DNA from: Terriglobia bacterium
GTDB lineage: Bacteria > Acidobacteriota > Terriglobia > Bryobacterales > Bryobacteraceae
Assembly (NCBI GenBank): GCA_025358575.1
Contig: JANYJA010000028.1
Span: forward strand, 1 to 37,248
DNA length: 37,248 nt
Direction: 5' to 3'
A program made the translations under genes and the position numbers. Of the stretch, positions 36,858 to 37,248 are shown piece by piece (the stretch's first letter is position 1; each line of letters begins with the position of its first letter). The notes below the pieces were generated by a model, which saw nothing but the letters and a program-made list of their open reading frames with translations, ran no database searches and was not told the DNA's origin.

Positions 36858-37248
<391 letters not shown>

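Overview
The window looks like a chromosomal segment of an Acidobacteriota bacterium, probably subdivision 3 (the Solibacter/Bryobacter group). It ends in the first ~390 bases of a 16S rRNA gene whose sequence reads as acidobacterial. The gene content fits this placement: many secreted beta-propeller proteins, a PEP-CTERM protein, an ECF sigma factor next to a Ser/Thr kinase-TPR receptor, and a split Wzc-type exopolysaccharide system. The placement comes from recognition, not from a database search.

Layout. 1-4506: the end of mutS, anmK, a convergent TonB-like gene, a class I/II aminotransferase and a secreted TPR protein. 4525-9571: a low-G+C acyltransferase-3 membrane protein and a very large secreted protein of unknown function. 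9586-13224: an amidohydrolase facing an ABC-2 export pair (ATPase and permease) followed by a secreted protein. 13229-17681: a two-gene operon with a multi-domain membrane histidine kinase and an NtrC-type sigma-54 activator; a sigma-54-like promoter lies just upstream. 17848-18270: an EVE-domain protein. 18403-23500: an exopolysaccharide export operon (Wza-like protein, chain-length/co-polymerase protein, BY-kinase) that runs with a few bases of spacing or overlap into a cyclase-family hydrolase and a four-cysteine ferrochelatase. 23458-24840: a secreted M28 metallopeptidase, convergent.

24841-28811 is the most striking part. A secreted PQQ-like beta-propeller gene has a clear promoter, Shine-Dalgarno and ATG. 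That ATG reads directly into an (TC)18 dinucleotide repeat encoding the hydrophobic core of its signal peptide. At the repeat length present here the ATG is out of frame with the 760-residue body; gaining one TC or losing two restores a textbook signal peptide ending in ALA. A 14-bp tandem repeat also abuts the -35 box. This has the architecture of a contingency (phase-variable) locus, much like the CTCTT repeats in neisserial opa leaders. A GloVer/IPT-TIG secreted protein follows.

28833-36289: an esterase, a half-length asparaginase, a 41-residue membrane protein, a secreted protein of unknown function, the ECF sigma factor and the Ser/Thr kinase-TPR receptor, then on the minus strand a PEP-CTERM protein and an NHL-like propeller protein. 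36290-37248: the rRNA operon promoter, a leader of roughly 440 bases with a boxA-like element, and the 5' end of 16S rRNA.

A theme runs through the window: cell-surface construction (EPS export, PEP-CTERM protein, many secreted propellers) together with signalling devices that could control it (kinase/sigma-54 activator, BY-kinase, ECF/STK, and the putative phase switch).
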